Assembly: GCA_018714405.1 (NCBI GenBank)
Contig: DVNM01000012.1
Coordinates: 31,055-95,054, forward strand
DNA length: 64,000 nucleotides
Direction: 5' to 3'
Source: Scybalenecus merdavium
GTDB taxonomy: Bacteria; Bacillota; Clostridia; Oscillospirales; Acutalibacteraceae
This document shows, in pieces, positions 49,635 to 57,880 of this stretch. Positions within the stretch are counted from its first letter, which is position 1; the number at the start of each line of letters is the position of its first letter. A program made the position numbers and the translations under genes. The notes under the pieces are model-generated. The model was not told the origin of the DNA and did not search any database. It worked only from the letters and a program-made list of their open reading frames with translations.

Positions 49635-49958
49635 ATGGCATATGTGTTTCTGGCTCTGGCCATTGTGTTTGAACTGATCGCCACAACGCTTTTAAAATAT
49701 TCCGAGGGCTTCAAAAGGCCGGTGCCGACCATTGCCTGTATCGCCCTTTATATCGTCTGTTACTTTTTCCTGGCCCGTGCATTAAACGACATTAATCTTG
49801 GCGTTGCCTACGCCACCTGGAGCGGCGTCGGTATTGTCGTAACGGCGCTGATTTCCTATTTCCTGTTCAAACAGCAGCTCAGTCTTGTTACGGTGCTTGG
49901 CATGGTTCTGGTCATTGCCGGCTGCATTATGATCAACCTGACTTCTGCGGCGCATTAG
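49635..49958 (+). CDS. Small multidrug resistance (SMR) transporter, EmrE-like
   Basis: The 107-residue protein has four membrane helices. The essential glutamate is Glu13 (AIVFELIATTLLKYSEGF), and the GVAYATWSGVGIVV segment with its tryptophan matches EmrE/QacC rather than the guanidinium exporter Gdx branch. It should pump quaternary ammonium or similar cations using proton exchange. The start is uncertain: ATG 49635 fits the family, while GTG 49623 and ATG 49588 are in frame upstream. A terminator follows. No riboswitch precedes it. Confidence 0.88.
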   Translation: MAYVFLALAIVFELIATTLLKYSEGFKRPVPTIACIALYIVCYFFLARALNDINLGVAYATWSGVGIVVTALISYFLFKQQLSLVTVLGMVLVIAGCIMINLTSAAH

Positions 49959-49983
49959 GGCACGGAAAAGACAAAAAATTTTT

Positions 49984-50020
49984 ACACAAAAGACGTGTTT
50001 TGCGTCTTTTGTGTTTTTTT
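49984..50020 (+). terminator. Terminator of the gtrA-SMR unit
   Basis: ACACAAAAGACG pairs with CGTCTTTTGTGT, followed by a run of seven T. Confidence 0.9.
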
Positions 50021-50053
50021 GTTTCTTATTTGTCGTTTTTCCATAAAATATGC

Positions 50054-50083
50054 TTGAACATTCATGAAATTTTGTGCTATAAT
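50054..50083 (+). promoter_or_regulatory. Promoter of the hydrogenase operon
   Basis: TTGAAC (50054-50059), 18-base spacer, TATAAT (50078-50083). Confidence 0.75.
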
Positions 50084-50142
50084 TGACAAAATGCGTTATT
50101 GACGAATTGTACCGCAAGGTGCAGAATAAGGGGATGAATTTT

Positions 50143-50619
50143 ATGGCGATCGACCTGCGTGCGGCCGAGCGTGTGCTGGCAAATTATTCACACGACCGCG
50201 CCAACCTGATCCCGATCATGCAGGACATGCAGGCAGAGTATAAGTACCTGCCGCGTGAAGTGCTGGAGCGGATCGCCCAGCATCTGGGGGTCAGCATTTC
50301 CAAAATTTACGGCGTAGCCACGTTTTATGAGAATTTTTCTCTGGAGGCCAAGGGCAAGTATGTGATTCGCGTGTGCGACGGCACGGCGTGCCACGTCCGC
50401 AAATCTACGGAAATTTTAAAAGAAATTTACAGTGAGCTTGGCCTGAGCGAGAAAAAACACACGACTGACGACCGGCTGTTTACGCTGGAAACGGTGTCGT
50501 GCCTCGGCGCCTGCGGCCTGGCGCCGGTCATGGTCGTGAACGACGAGGTGCACCCGTCCATGACGGTGGAAAAGGTGCGTGCCCTTTTAAAAACACTGAA
50601 GGAGGACAGCCATGACTGA
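50143..50619 (+). CDS. hydC: Hydrogenase subunit, NuoE/HydC-like 2Fe-2S protein
   Basis: The 158-residue subunit carries one 2Fe-2S cluster in a thioredoxin-like fold. Four cysteines lie in CDGTACHVRKS and CLGACGLAPVM. It belongs to the three-part NAD-linked [FeFe]-hydrogenase (HydABC, also named HndACD). ATG 50143 follows AAGGGG by nine bases; ATG 50134 directly abuts that site. The downstream gene overlaps it by eight bases. Confidence 0.93.
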   Translation: MAIDLRAAERVLANYSHDRANLIPIMQDMQAEYKYLPREVLERIAQHLGVSISKIYGVATFYENFSLEAKGKYVIRVCDGTACHVRKSTEILKEIYSELGLSEKKHTTDDRLFTLETVSCLGACGLAPVMVVNDEVHPSMTVEKVRALLKTLKEDSHD

Positions 50620-52498
50620 GATCCGCGATGAAAAAACACTGGCGCGTGTGCATGAACTGGCCACGGCGTCCCTGCAGGCACAACAAAAAAGGGTGCTTGT
50701 CTGCTGCGGGACCGGCTGCGTCTCCGGCGGCTCCATTTTTATTTACAACCGTTTAAAGCAGCTTTGCGAGGAAAACGGCCTTTCGGTCGGCGTAGAGCTT
50801 TCGATGGACCCTGAAAAAAAGGACGTCGGTTTTAAAAAGAGCGGCTGCCACGGCTTTTGCGAAATGGGACCGCTTGTGCGCATTGAACCGCTTGACGTGC
50901 TTTATACCAAGGTGAAGCTCGAAGACTGTGACGAAATTTTTGCCAAGTCCATTCAGGGCGACGAAGTCGTGGAACGGCTGCTGTATTCGCTGAACGGCAA
51001 AAAGTATCAGCAGCAGGACGAGATCCCGTTTTATAAAATGCAAACGCGCCTGGTGCTCGAAAACTGCGGCCGTACCGATGCTGAGGATATTTATGAGTAC
51101 ATAGCCCACGGCGGTTACAGCGCGCTTTGTAAGGCGCTCTTTACCATGACGCCCGAACAGGTCTGCGACGAGGTGGAGGAAAGCCGCCTGCGCGGCCGCG
51201 GCGGCGGCGGTTTCCCGACCGGACGCAAGTGGAAGTCGGTGCTGCGCCAGAAAGAGCCGAAGCACTATGTGGTCTGCAACGGCGACGAGGGCGACCCCGG
51301 CGCGTTTATGGATCGCTCGATCATGGAGGGCGACCCGCATAAGATGATCGAGGGCATGATGATCGCCGGCTATGCCGCCAAGGCGGATGAGGGCTACATC
51401 TATGTGCGCGCGGAATATCCGCTCGCGGTGGAGCGTCTGCAAAAGGCCATTGAAAAAGCCAAGGCAGTCGGCCTGCTGGGCGACAACATTCTCGGTTCCG
51501 GCTTCAGCTTCCGTTTGCATATCAACAAGGGCGCCGGGGCGTTCGTCTGCGGCGAGGGTTCGGCCCTGACCGCATCGATCGAGGGCAACCGCGGTATGCC
51601 GCGTGTCAAACCGCCCCGCACGGTCGAACATGGCCTGTTTGACAAGCCCACAGTCCTCAACAATGTGGAAACATATGCCAATGTGCCGAAGATCATTGCA
51701 AACGGCGCGGCCTGGTACCGCACGATCGGTACCGAAAGCAGCCCCGGTACGAAGGCCTTTGCCCTGACCGGCAACGTCAACAATACGGGCCTCATTGAAG
51801 TGCCGATGGGCACCAATTTGAAAAAAATCATCTTTGAGATCGGCGGCGGTATCCGCGGCGGCAAAAACTTCAAAGGCGTGCAGATCGGCGGCCCGTCCGG
51901 CGGCTGTCTGTGCCTGCCGAAAGAGCATCTGGATCTGCCGCTCGACTTTGACTCCCTGAAAAAGGTCGGCGCCATGATCGGCTCCGGCGGTCTTGTCGTT
52001 ATGGATGAAAGCACCTGCATGGTCGAAGTGTCGCGCTTTTTCATGAACTTTACGCAAAACGAATCCTGCGGCAAGTGCGTGCCGTGCCGTGAGGGCACCA
52101 AGCGCATGCTGGAGATCCTGGAAAAGATCGTGGACGGCAAGGGCACGGTGGAGGATGTGGATATGCTCGAAGAGCTGGCCGACACCGTTACCAACACGGC
52201 GCTGTGCGGGCTCGGTAAGTCGGCGGCGTCGCCGGTCGTCTCTACGCTTAAATATTTCAGGGACGAATACCTTGCCCATGTGGTGGACAAAAAGTGTCCG
52301 GCCGGCGTCTGCCAGGCGTTTAAAAAGTATGTGATCGATCCTGACAAGTGCAAGGGCTGCACCAAGTGCGCCCGCAACTGCCCCGTGTCGGCCATTTCCG
52401 GCACGGTGCGCCAGGCGCATGTGATCGACACCGACAAGTGCATCAAGTGCGGTGCATGTATTGCAAACTGCGCGTTCGGCGCGATCGAGGAGGTGTGA
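50612..52498 (+). CDS. hydB: Hydrogenase flavin subunit, NuoF/HydB-like
   Basis: The 628-residue subunit binds FMN and NAD(H). The N-terminal 2Fe-2S thioredoxin-like domain (VCCGTGCVSGGS, CHGFCEMGPL) is followed by the glycine-rich nucleotide region RGRGGGGFPTGRKWK and CNGDEGDPGAFMDRS. The 4Fe-4S site is ESCGKCVPCREGTKR. A C-terminal pair of 4Fe-4S ferredoxin clusters is present (CKGCTKCARNCP, CIKCGACIANC). This multi-cluster form is typical of bifurcating hydrogenases and not of respiratory complex I. Confidence 0.96.
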   Translation: MTEIRDEKTLARVHELATASLQAQQKRVLVCCGTGCVSGGSIFIYNRLKQLCEENGLSVGVELSMDPEKKDVGFKKSGCHGFCEMGPLVRIEPLDVLYTKVKLEDCDEIFAKSIQGDEVVERLLYSLNGKKYQQQDEIPFYKMQTRLVLENCGRTDAEDIYEYIAHGGYSALCKALFTMTPEQVCDEVEESRLRGRGGGGFPTGRKWKSVLRQKEPKHYVVCNGDEGDPGAFMDRSIMEGDPHKMIEGMMIAGYAAKADEGYIYVRAEYPLAVERLQKAIEKAKAVGLLGDNILGSGFSFRLHINKGAGAFVCGEGSALTASIEGNRGMPRVKPPRTVEHGLFDKPTVLNNVETYANVPKIIANGAAWYRTIGTESSPGTKAFALTGNVNNTGLIEVPMGTNLKKIIFEIGGGIRGGKNFKGVQIGGPSGGCLCLPKEHLDLPLDFDSLKKVGAMIGSGGLVVMDESTCMVEVSRFFMNFTQNESCGKCVPCREGTKRMLEILEKIVDGKGTVEDVDMLEELADTVTNTALCGLGKSAASPVVSTLKYFRDEYLAHVVDKKCPAGVCQAFKKYVIDPDKCKGCTKCARNCPVSAISGTVRQAHVIDTDKCIKCGACIANCAFGAIEEV

Positions 52499-52500
52499 CG

Positions 52501-54192
52501 ATGGGCGGAACGATGATCATCGACGGCAGAAAAGTCGAATTTACAGATGAAAAAAATGTACTGGCCGTGATCCGCAAGGCCGGCATCACGATGCCCACGC
52601 TGTGCTATTACAGCGAACTGTCCACCTACGGCGCATGCCGTATGTGCGTGGTGGAGGATGAGCGCGGCAAGATCGACGCCTCCTGCTCCATGCAGCCGCG
52701 CGACGGGCTGGTCATCCGCACCAATACCGCGCGCCTGCTCAAGTACCGAAAGGTCATTATTGAACTGCTGCTTGCGGCGCACGACTGCAACTGCACCGTC
52801 TGCGGCAAAAGCGGTTCGTGCGAGCTGCAGAACCTGGCTTTCCGCTACGGCGTGCGCAACGTGCGTTTTGAAGACACGCGCGAACAGCTGCCTGAGGATA
52901 CGTCCTCGCCCTGCATCGTGCGCAATCCCAACAAGTGTATTCTGTGCGGCGACTGTGTGCGCATGTGCGACGAGATCCAGGGTATGAGCATTTTGGACTT
53001 TGTAAACCGTGGTTCCGAACTGCGCGTAACACCGGCGTTCAATGCGCCGCTGGCCGAGACCAAGTGCATCGGCTGCGGCCAGTGTGCGGCAGTCTGTCCG
53101 ACCGGCGCCATCCGCGTGAAAAAGAGCATTTCCGAGGTGTGGGACGCGCTGTTTGACAAAAATAAGCGCGTGGTCTGCCAGATCGCGCCGGCTGTGCGCG
53201 TGGCGCTGGGCGAAGAGTTCGGCCTGCCGAAGGGCACGAACACGATCGGCAAGATCGTTTCGGCGCTGAAGCTGCTTGGCTTTGACCATATTACAGATAC
53301 GACGCTCGGCGCCGACTTCACCGTGGTGGAAGAGGCGCAGGAGTTTATGCAGCGCCTGAAAAACGGCGGCAAGTTCCCCATGTTCACCTCTTGCTGTCCG
53401 GCTTGGGTGAAGTATGTGGAAAACACCCGCCCCGACCTGCTCGACAACATCTCCAGCTGCAAATCGCCGATGCAGATGTTCTCTAAGGTCATCAAAAAGT
53501 ATTATGCCCAGGCAGAGCCGGACGGCCGTGAGACCGTCTGTGTAGCCATTATGCCCTGCACAGCCAAAAAGGCCGAGGCGGCGCGCGACGAGTTCAAAAC
53601 GAACGGCGTGCCCGACACGGACTATGTGCTGACCACGCAGGAGATCGCGCAGATGATCAAGGAAGCCGGCATCAATTTTGACTCGGAAGAGGATTTTGCG
53701 CCCTGTATGCCGCTGGGCCTTGGTTCCGGCGCCGGCGTTATTTTCGGCACCACGGGCGGCGTGGCCGAAGCAGTTATCCGTTACTGCTGCGATGAAAAGA
53801 AATATGAAACACTGGGCGAGATCGAAATGTGCGGCGTGCGCGGCTTTGAAAATGTGAAAGAAGCAACGGTCAAAGTCGGCGACACCGATGTGAAGATCGC
53901 CGTTGTACACGGCCTGAAGGACGCGCAGCGCCTGATCGAAAAGATGGACAAAGGCGAGCTTTTCTACCATCTGGTAGAGGTCATGAGCTGCAAGGGCGGC
54001 TGCGTGGGCGGCGCCGGACAGCCGGTCGCCAATTCTGAGGTGAAAAAGATCCGGGCCCAGGGTCTTTATAATGCCGACAACATGACCGGCATCAAGCGCA
54101 GCGAGGAAAACCCGATGGTCGACTACCTTTATAAAACAGTCGTGGGCGACCAGGCGCATGAAATGTTCCATGTGCATTATAAAAAGGCGTAA
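52501..54192 (+). CDS. hydA: [FeFe]-hydrogenase catalytic subunit (HydA/HndD)
   Basis: The 563-residue catalytic subunit produces or consumes H2. From the N-terminus: a 2Fe-2S domain (CYYSELSTYGACRMC), a His-ligated 4Fe-4S site (HDCNCTVCGKSGSCELQ), two 4Fe-4S clusters (CILCGDCVRMC, CIGCGQCAAVCP), then the H-cluster. H-cluster motifs are TSCCPAW (first Cys about 298), MPCTAKK and EVMSCKGGCVGGAGQP. The start follows hydB by two bases. With hydB and hydC this predicts an electron-bifurcating enzyme using NADH and ferredoxin. No maturation genes (hydEFG) are in the window. Confidence 0.97.
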   Translation: MGGTMIIDGRKVEFTDEKNVLAVIRKAGITMPTLCYYSELSTYGACRMCVVEDERGKIDASCSMQPRDGLVIRTNTARLLKYRKVIIELLLAAHDCNCTVCGKSGSCELQNLAFRYGVRNVRFEDTREQLPEDTSSPCIVRNPNKCILCGDCVRMCDEIQGMSILDFVNRGSELRVTPAFNAPLAETKCIGCGQCAAVCPTGAIRVKKSISEVWDALFDKNKRVVCQIAPAVRVALGEEFGLPKGTNTIGKIVSALKLLGFDHITDTTLGADFTVVEEAQEFMQRLKNGGKFPMFTSCCPAWVKYVENTRPDLLDNISSCKSPMQMFSKVIKKYYAQAEPDGRETVCVAIMPCTAKKAEAARDEFKTNGVPDTDYVLTTQEIAQMIKEAGINFDSEEDFAPCMPLGLGSGAGVIFGTTGGVAEAVIRYCCDEKKYETLGEIEMCGVRGFENVKEATVKVGDTDVKIAVVHGLKDAQRLIEKMDKGELFYHLVEVMSCKGGCVGGAGQPVANSEVKKIRAQGLYNADNMTGIKRSEENPMVDYLYKTVVGDQAHEMFHVHYKKA

Positions 54193-54224
54193 CGCGTTTG
54201 GTTATGCCCGAAAAAAGACATAAG

Positions 54225-54262
54225 AAAGGGAGCACAGATTTTTGTCTGTGCTCCCTTTTTTT
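54225..54262. terminator. Terminator of the hydrogenase operon
   Basis: AAAGGGAGCACAGA pairs perfectly with TCTGTGCTCCCTTT, followed by a T-run. Confidence 0.93.
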
Positions 54263-54293
54263 GTGTGCCGGCTTTGTTTGACCGGGCGGTATT

Positions 54294-54998
54294 TTACTCG
54301 ATCTTGTTGATGCTGGGGTAGTAGCGGAACAGCACTTTGCCAATGATCTTGTCGCGCGCAACATACTTGTTTTCCCAAAAACGGGAATCCTTGCTGTCGT
54401 TGCGGTTATCACCCATCATAAAGTAGCAGTCCTCGGGGATCTCGTACGGTCCGTAGTCGCCGGTCGGCTCCTCTACGGTGACAAAGCTGTCGTCGAGCTG
54501 CAAAGTCTGGCCGTCTGTCGTTTGCACGAACACCTTGCCGTCCTCGACCCACAGGGTTTCGCCCGGCAGGCCGACAATGCGCTTGACATAGATCATCGAC
54601 TCATCGTCGGGATAGTAGAAGATGGCAATGTCGTAACGCTGCGGATCGTCGAATCTGTATGTCAGCTTAGATGCAATGACGCGGTCGCCCAGCTGGATCG
54701 TGTTGAGCATGGAGCCGGTGGGCACAACGGCGTTGGCAAACACAAACATCTTCAGCAGCATGGCGATCACAACGGCAATGACGATGGGCACGCAGAAATC
54801 GACCACGTCTTTAAACGAGTTGCGCTTTTTCTTGACGTGTTTTTTCTTCTGCTCCAGCTGTTCCACCTGCATGGTCAGCTTCATCTCTTCGTGGGAATTC
54901 AGGTCGAAGAAGGTGGCGCCGCAGTTTGCGCAGCGCAGCCAATCCCCATCGCGGATGAAGATGTCACAGCCGCATTTTTTACATTTTCTTTCACTCAT
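54294..54998 (-). CDS. lepB: Signal peptidase I with N-terminal zinc ribbon
   Basis: The 234-residue peptidase removes signal peptides from secreted proteins. Catalytic Ser96 is in VVPTGSML and Lys139 in YVKRIVGLPG; the closing MGDNRNDSKDSRFW is also present. One membrane helix (about residues 68-88) anchors it. Unusually, the first 30 residues form a zinc ribbon (CKKCGC...LRCANCG), followed by a charged coiled region (EQLEQKKKHVKKKRN). The gene follows the glycosidase gene after 18 bases on the same strand and is probably co-transcribed with it. Confidence 0.95.
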   Translation of the reverse strand: MSERKCKKCGCDIFIRDGDWLRCANCGATFFDLNSHEEMKLTMQVEQLEQKKKHVKKKRNSFKDVVDFCVPIVIAVVIAMLLKMFVFANAVVPTGSMLNTIQLGDRVIASKLTYRFDDPQRYDIAIFYYPDDESMIYVKRIVGLPGETLWVEDGKVFVQTTDGQTLQLDDSFVTVEEPTGDYGPYEIPEDCYFMMGDNRNDSKDSRFWENKYVARDKIIGKVLFRYYPSINKIE

Positions 54999-55016
54999 TT
55001 AAAAATCAGACTCCGA

Positions 55017-57344
55017 TTATAATTTGAACCATTTTTTAGGCTGCGCTTTTTCATCCTGCGGTATCTCGTCGTAGGCGAGCGCTTTGTTCTGCAGGGTAAA
55101 CAGGGGGCTGTCGGCAAAGTCGGTGCTGACGGTGTCTTTTGCGTTTGTGTTGCACACGGCGTTGTCCAGCTGACCGGCAATATAGATTTTGATACATTTG
55201 TTGCGTTCACGCACCAGAAATGCGTCTTTGCCGATCACCGTCTCGCTGCTTGAACGCAGCGTCGTGCCGTCTACCGTAAACAAAATGCTGCCGTCGTCGA
55301 TCTGCACGCGGACGTCCTCATTTTCGCAGATGGTGCAGTTGTCTTCGTTGCAGGTGAACGAAATGGTAAACGTGTTGACCGGCGGCATGCCTTTGTAACG
55401 GGGGTCTGTTTTGCCGAATTGGTACAGCTTGAATTCAAACGGCAGCAGCGTTACCTCCATTTTCTGGTTGTAGGAAAACGTCTTTTCCGTCTCGGGTGCG
55501 TAGTCGTCGTAAATGGCCCAGCGCTTTGCGTCCTGCAGCGTCTCCGGCACGCCCATCAGCTTGTTGAGCGTTACGGTCACTTCGGCCGCTTCGCTGCTTG
55601 GGTTTCTGAGCGCTACAATGCCTTCGCCGTCCTCTGTCCAGGCTGTGTATTCGTACACATTGTTTTCGGCCGGGTCGCCGCCCAGGAAATGCGCATGCTT
55701 CAGAATGTGGTGGTTTTCGCGTGCCCAGGTCAGCACCTTGGCAAGCGCCGTCCACTTCGCCTCGTTCAGCATGTTGTAGGAAAGGTACAGCTCATTGAAC
55801 GCCTGCCCGCGCACGGCGTTTGAAAACAGGTATTTTTCAAACTCGCGGTCGGTGTAGGAAATTTTGGCGGTGTTGCCGTAGATCGGCTCATGGTTGTAAA
55901 GGCGCGACGGCGGGAACTGCAGCGCACGCTTGCACAGGAAATCCCAGTAGCGGTTGTCGCGGTAGGTGATCTCTGCCTCCACCTTGCGCTGGCCCTGCGC
56001 ATTGTCGGCAAAGCCGATGTCGCCGCTGTTTTGGATCCACAGGCAGTCCACATATTTGAGCCACCAGGGCGACGGCGTCACATAGCTCGTCATGTTCAGG
56101 TAGATGCCGGGACGCGCCTTTTTCAGGTGCACAAACACATTGATCCAGCGGCTCCACATTTCGGTGATGTAGTACATCTCTTTGTAGCCGCCGGTGATGT
56201 GGTCATGCGTCGGGTCCTTGCACGGCTTTAAGCAGAAACCGTCGAGCTTCCAGTAATCGATCTCATAGTCCAGCGTGTTTTGTATCAGGAAATCCTCGGC
56301 GTTTTTCACATACTTTTCAGAGCCGATGCAGATGTCCTTCGACTCTTTGTTAAAGTAACCGTTGCCGCCTTTTTCGATCCTTTTGGCAAAGCCCGTCTGT
56401 GCCGAGTAGCCGCCGCGCGGGCCGAACCAAAGGCCGAAACGCGAACCGAGCGACCGGCTGATGCGGGTGTATTCAAAAAGCCCGTCTTCAAACTTGCGGT
56501 TCATCGTCCAGAAATCGCTGCGGTAGTCGTTCCACCCGTCGTCGATGACGTAGGCGTCCAGCGTGGGCACACCGTGGCGGGTCAGACCTTTTTCGATCTC
56601 AAAAAACGACTTGCGGATGTTGGCCGGCGTAATGTCCAGCATGTGGTCGTACCATGAATTGTACTGCACGCGGTAGGGCGCTTTCGTCGAAATGCTGTCG
56701 ATGTAGGCAAAAAAAGCTGTCTGCAGCGACGTCATGTCGCTGGCTTTGGCCGCGCCCAGGATCGTGATCGGGAATTTGAAGATCTTGCCCGGGGCGATCG
56801 TTTTGCCCAGGTAGTATTTTACATAGCCGAGCCCGTGCTTGATCTTGTTGCTGGTGGCCGGGAATTCGCAGCCGTAAAAGAAAGAATCAATGTAAAACGG
56901 CTGCCCCAAAGAGTAATAATAGCCGTCAAAATAAAACTCGTCCTGGTCTTCGGCGCGAACGGTGAAGTGCGACTTGGAGTTGATGATGCCCACGTTTTCC
57001 AGCAAAACGTAGTCGATCGGCTTGTTAGCGCTTTGCGAAAGCATCACGCGTTTTTTGATGTATTTGCCGTCGGCCGATGACTGAAACGCCACGCGCACCG
57101 TTGTGGCGCACCGTTCTTCAAATGTGAAGATCGTGCCGTCTTTTTCCTGGCGGATGTCGGTCAGCGGCACCGATTTGGACGAGATCTCCTCGCCGTCTGT
57201 AAAGCGCACCGTAAATTCCGAACCGTTGCCGTCCGGCACGAACACGTCGCCCGACAGCTTGTTTTCCACCGGGCCGCTGATCAGGTGGTTTTGCTGAATG
57301 CGAAATTCGCGCCTGACCGTTTTGTTTTCAATAAAATATTCCAT
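55017..57344 (-). CDS. Clan GH-D glycosidase (GH36/GH27-like)
   Basis: The 775-residue protein has no signal peptide. An N-terminal beta domain of about 230 residues precedes a TIM barrel beginning at VQYNSWYDHMLD. The motifs AYVIDDGWNDYR, LWFGPRGGY, YWKLDGF (probable nucleophile Asp368) and WIQNSGDIGF (probable acid/base Asp442) match the alpha-galactosidase clan. A C-terminal cysteine-containing segment (CNEDNCTICENEDV) is unusual. It differs clearly from the GH36 enzyme at 13-15 kb. ATG 57344 follows GGAGAG and lies two bases after the TSCPD gene. The substrate may be an alpha-galactoside or alpha-N-acetylgalactosaminide. Confidence 0.78.
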   Translation of the reverse strand: MEYFIENKTVRREFRIQQNHLISGPVENKLSGDVFVPDGNGSEFTVRFTDGEEISSKSVPLTDIRQEKDGTIFTFEERCATTVRVAFQSSADGKYIKKRVMLSQSANKPIDYVLLENVGIINSKSHFTVRAEDQDEFYFDGYYYSLGQPFYIDSFFYGCEFPATSNKIKHGLGYVKYYLGKTIAPGKIFKFPITILGAAKASDMTSLQTAFFAYIDSISTKAPYRVQYNSWYDHMLDITPANIRKSFFEIEKGLTRHGVPTLDAYVIDDGWNDYRSDFWTMNRKFEDGLFEYTRISRSLGSRFGLWFGPRGGYSAQTGFAKRIEKGGNGYFNKESKDICIGSEKYVKNAEDFLIQNTLDYEIDYWKLDGFCLKPCKDPTHDHITGGYKEMYYITEMWSRWINVFVHLKKARPGIYLNMTSYVTPSPWWLKYVDCLWIQNSGDIGFADNAQGQRKVEAEITYRDNRYWDFLCKRALQFPPSRLYNHEPIYGNTAKISYTDREFEKYLFSNAVRGQAFNELYLSYNMLNEAKWTALAKVLTWARENHHILKHAHFLGGDPAENNVYEYTAWTEDGEGIVALRNPSSEAAEVTVTLNKLMGVPETLQDAKRWAIYDDYAPETEKTFSYNQKMEVTLLPFEFKLYQFGKTDPRYKGMPPVNTFTISFTCNEDNCTICENEDVRVQIDDGSILFTVDGTTLRSSSETVIGKDAFLVRERNKCIKIYIAGQLDNAVCNTNAKDTVSTDFADSPLFTLQNKALAYDEIPQDEKAQPKKWFKL

Positions 57345-57346
57345 GC

Positions 57347-57604
57347 TCAGCTCTCCTGAATGATTTGTTTGAGCGCCTGCGCCAGCTGGTCGGGGCACGA
57401 GGTGCCTTTGCCGCGGCAGTCAATGCCCTCAAGCCGGTTTACAAGTTCTTCGGGGGTCTGGCCCACAGCCAGTGCGCTGATGCCCTGCAGGTTGCCGTGG
57501 CAGCCGCCCAGAAATTTCAGCTGGGCGATTTTGCCGCTGTCGTCCAGTGTGATGGTGATTTGGCGCGAGCATACGCCGTGGGGTGTGTATTCATATTGTT
57601 TCAT
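57347..57604 (-). CDS. TSCPD domain protein (TIGR03905 type)
   Basis: This 85-residue protein contains GVCSRQITITLDDSGKI, LGGCHGNLQG and GTSCPDQLAQAL. The last carries the TSCPD signature also found at the end of some ribonucleotide reductases. Three conserved cysteines suggest metal or redox binding, but the function of stand-alone members is unknown. It starts the transcription unit that continues into the glycosidase and lepB. AGAGGAAG precedes the ATG. Confidence 0.88.
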   Translation of the reverse strand: MKQYEYTPHGVCSRQITITLDDSGKIAQLKFLGGCHGNLQGISALAVGQTPEELVNRLEGIDCRGKGTSCPDQLAQALKQIIQES

Positions 57605-57638
57605 ATAGGCTTCCTCTTATTTATTTAATATAGTTCTT

Positions 57639-57667
57639 ATTATACACAACAAAAATATCGAATGCAA
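57639..57667 (-). promoter_or_regulatory. Promoter of the TSCPD-glycosidase-lepB unit
   Basis: On the minus strand: TTGCAT (57667-57662), 17-base spacer, TATAAT (57644-57639). Confidence 0.78.
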
Positions 57668-57790
57668 CTTTTGGCATCAAAATTCACACTTAAAAAAACA
57701 ATCCATCACAATTCCTTCATACTTGCACCGCCGCTGCGGCCGGCGTTATTCAATTTTCATGTTTTTTGTGTTTTTTGCTGAAATATTTTA

Positions 57791-57819
57791 TTGAATTTGC
57801 AATAAAACTGTGCTAGTAT
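57791..57819 (+). promoter_or_regulatory. Possible promoter of the iol operon
   Basis: TTGAAT (57791-57796), 17-base spacer, TAGTAT (57814-57819). A GCACT/AGTGC hairpin lies in the leader before AAAGGAG. Both boxes are imperfect, so control by an activator or repressor is plausible. No further structure was seen in 57668-57790. Confidence 0.4.
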
Positions 57820-57880
57820 TATCCTTGTACAGCACTTTTGCAGTGCAGGGGAATGAATTTTTGTCAAAGGAGCAAACTGT

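Noticed and set aside
49567..49640. Guanidine riboswitch before the SMR transporter gene
   Set aside because: No ykkC-like or mini-ykkC blocks occur there; the gene sits inside an operon and its sequence is EmrE-like and not Gdx-like.
51400..54177. A 925-codon minus-strand open frame across hydB and hydA
   Set aside because: The hydrogenase genes show all cluster motifs; the reverse product has no recognisable features.
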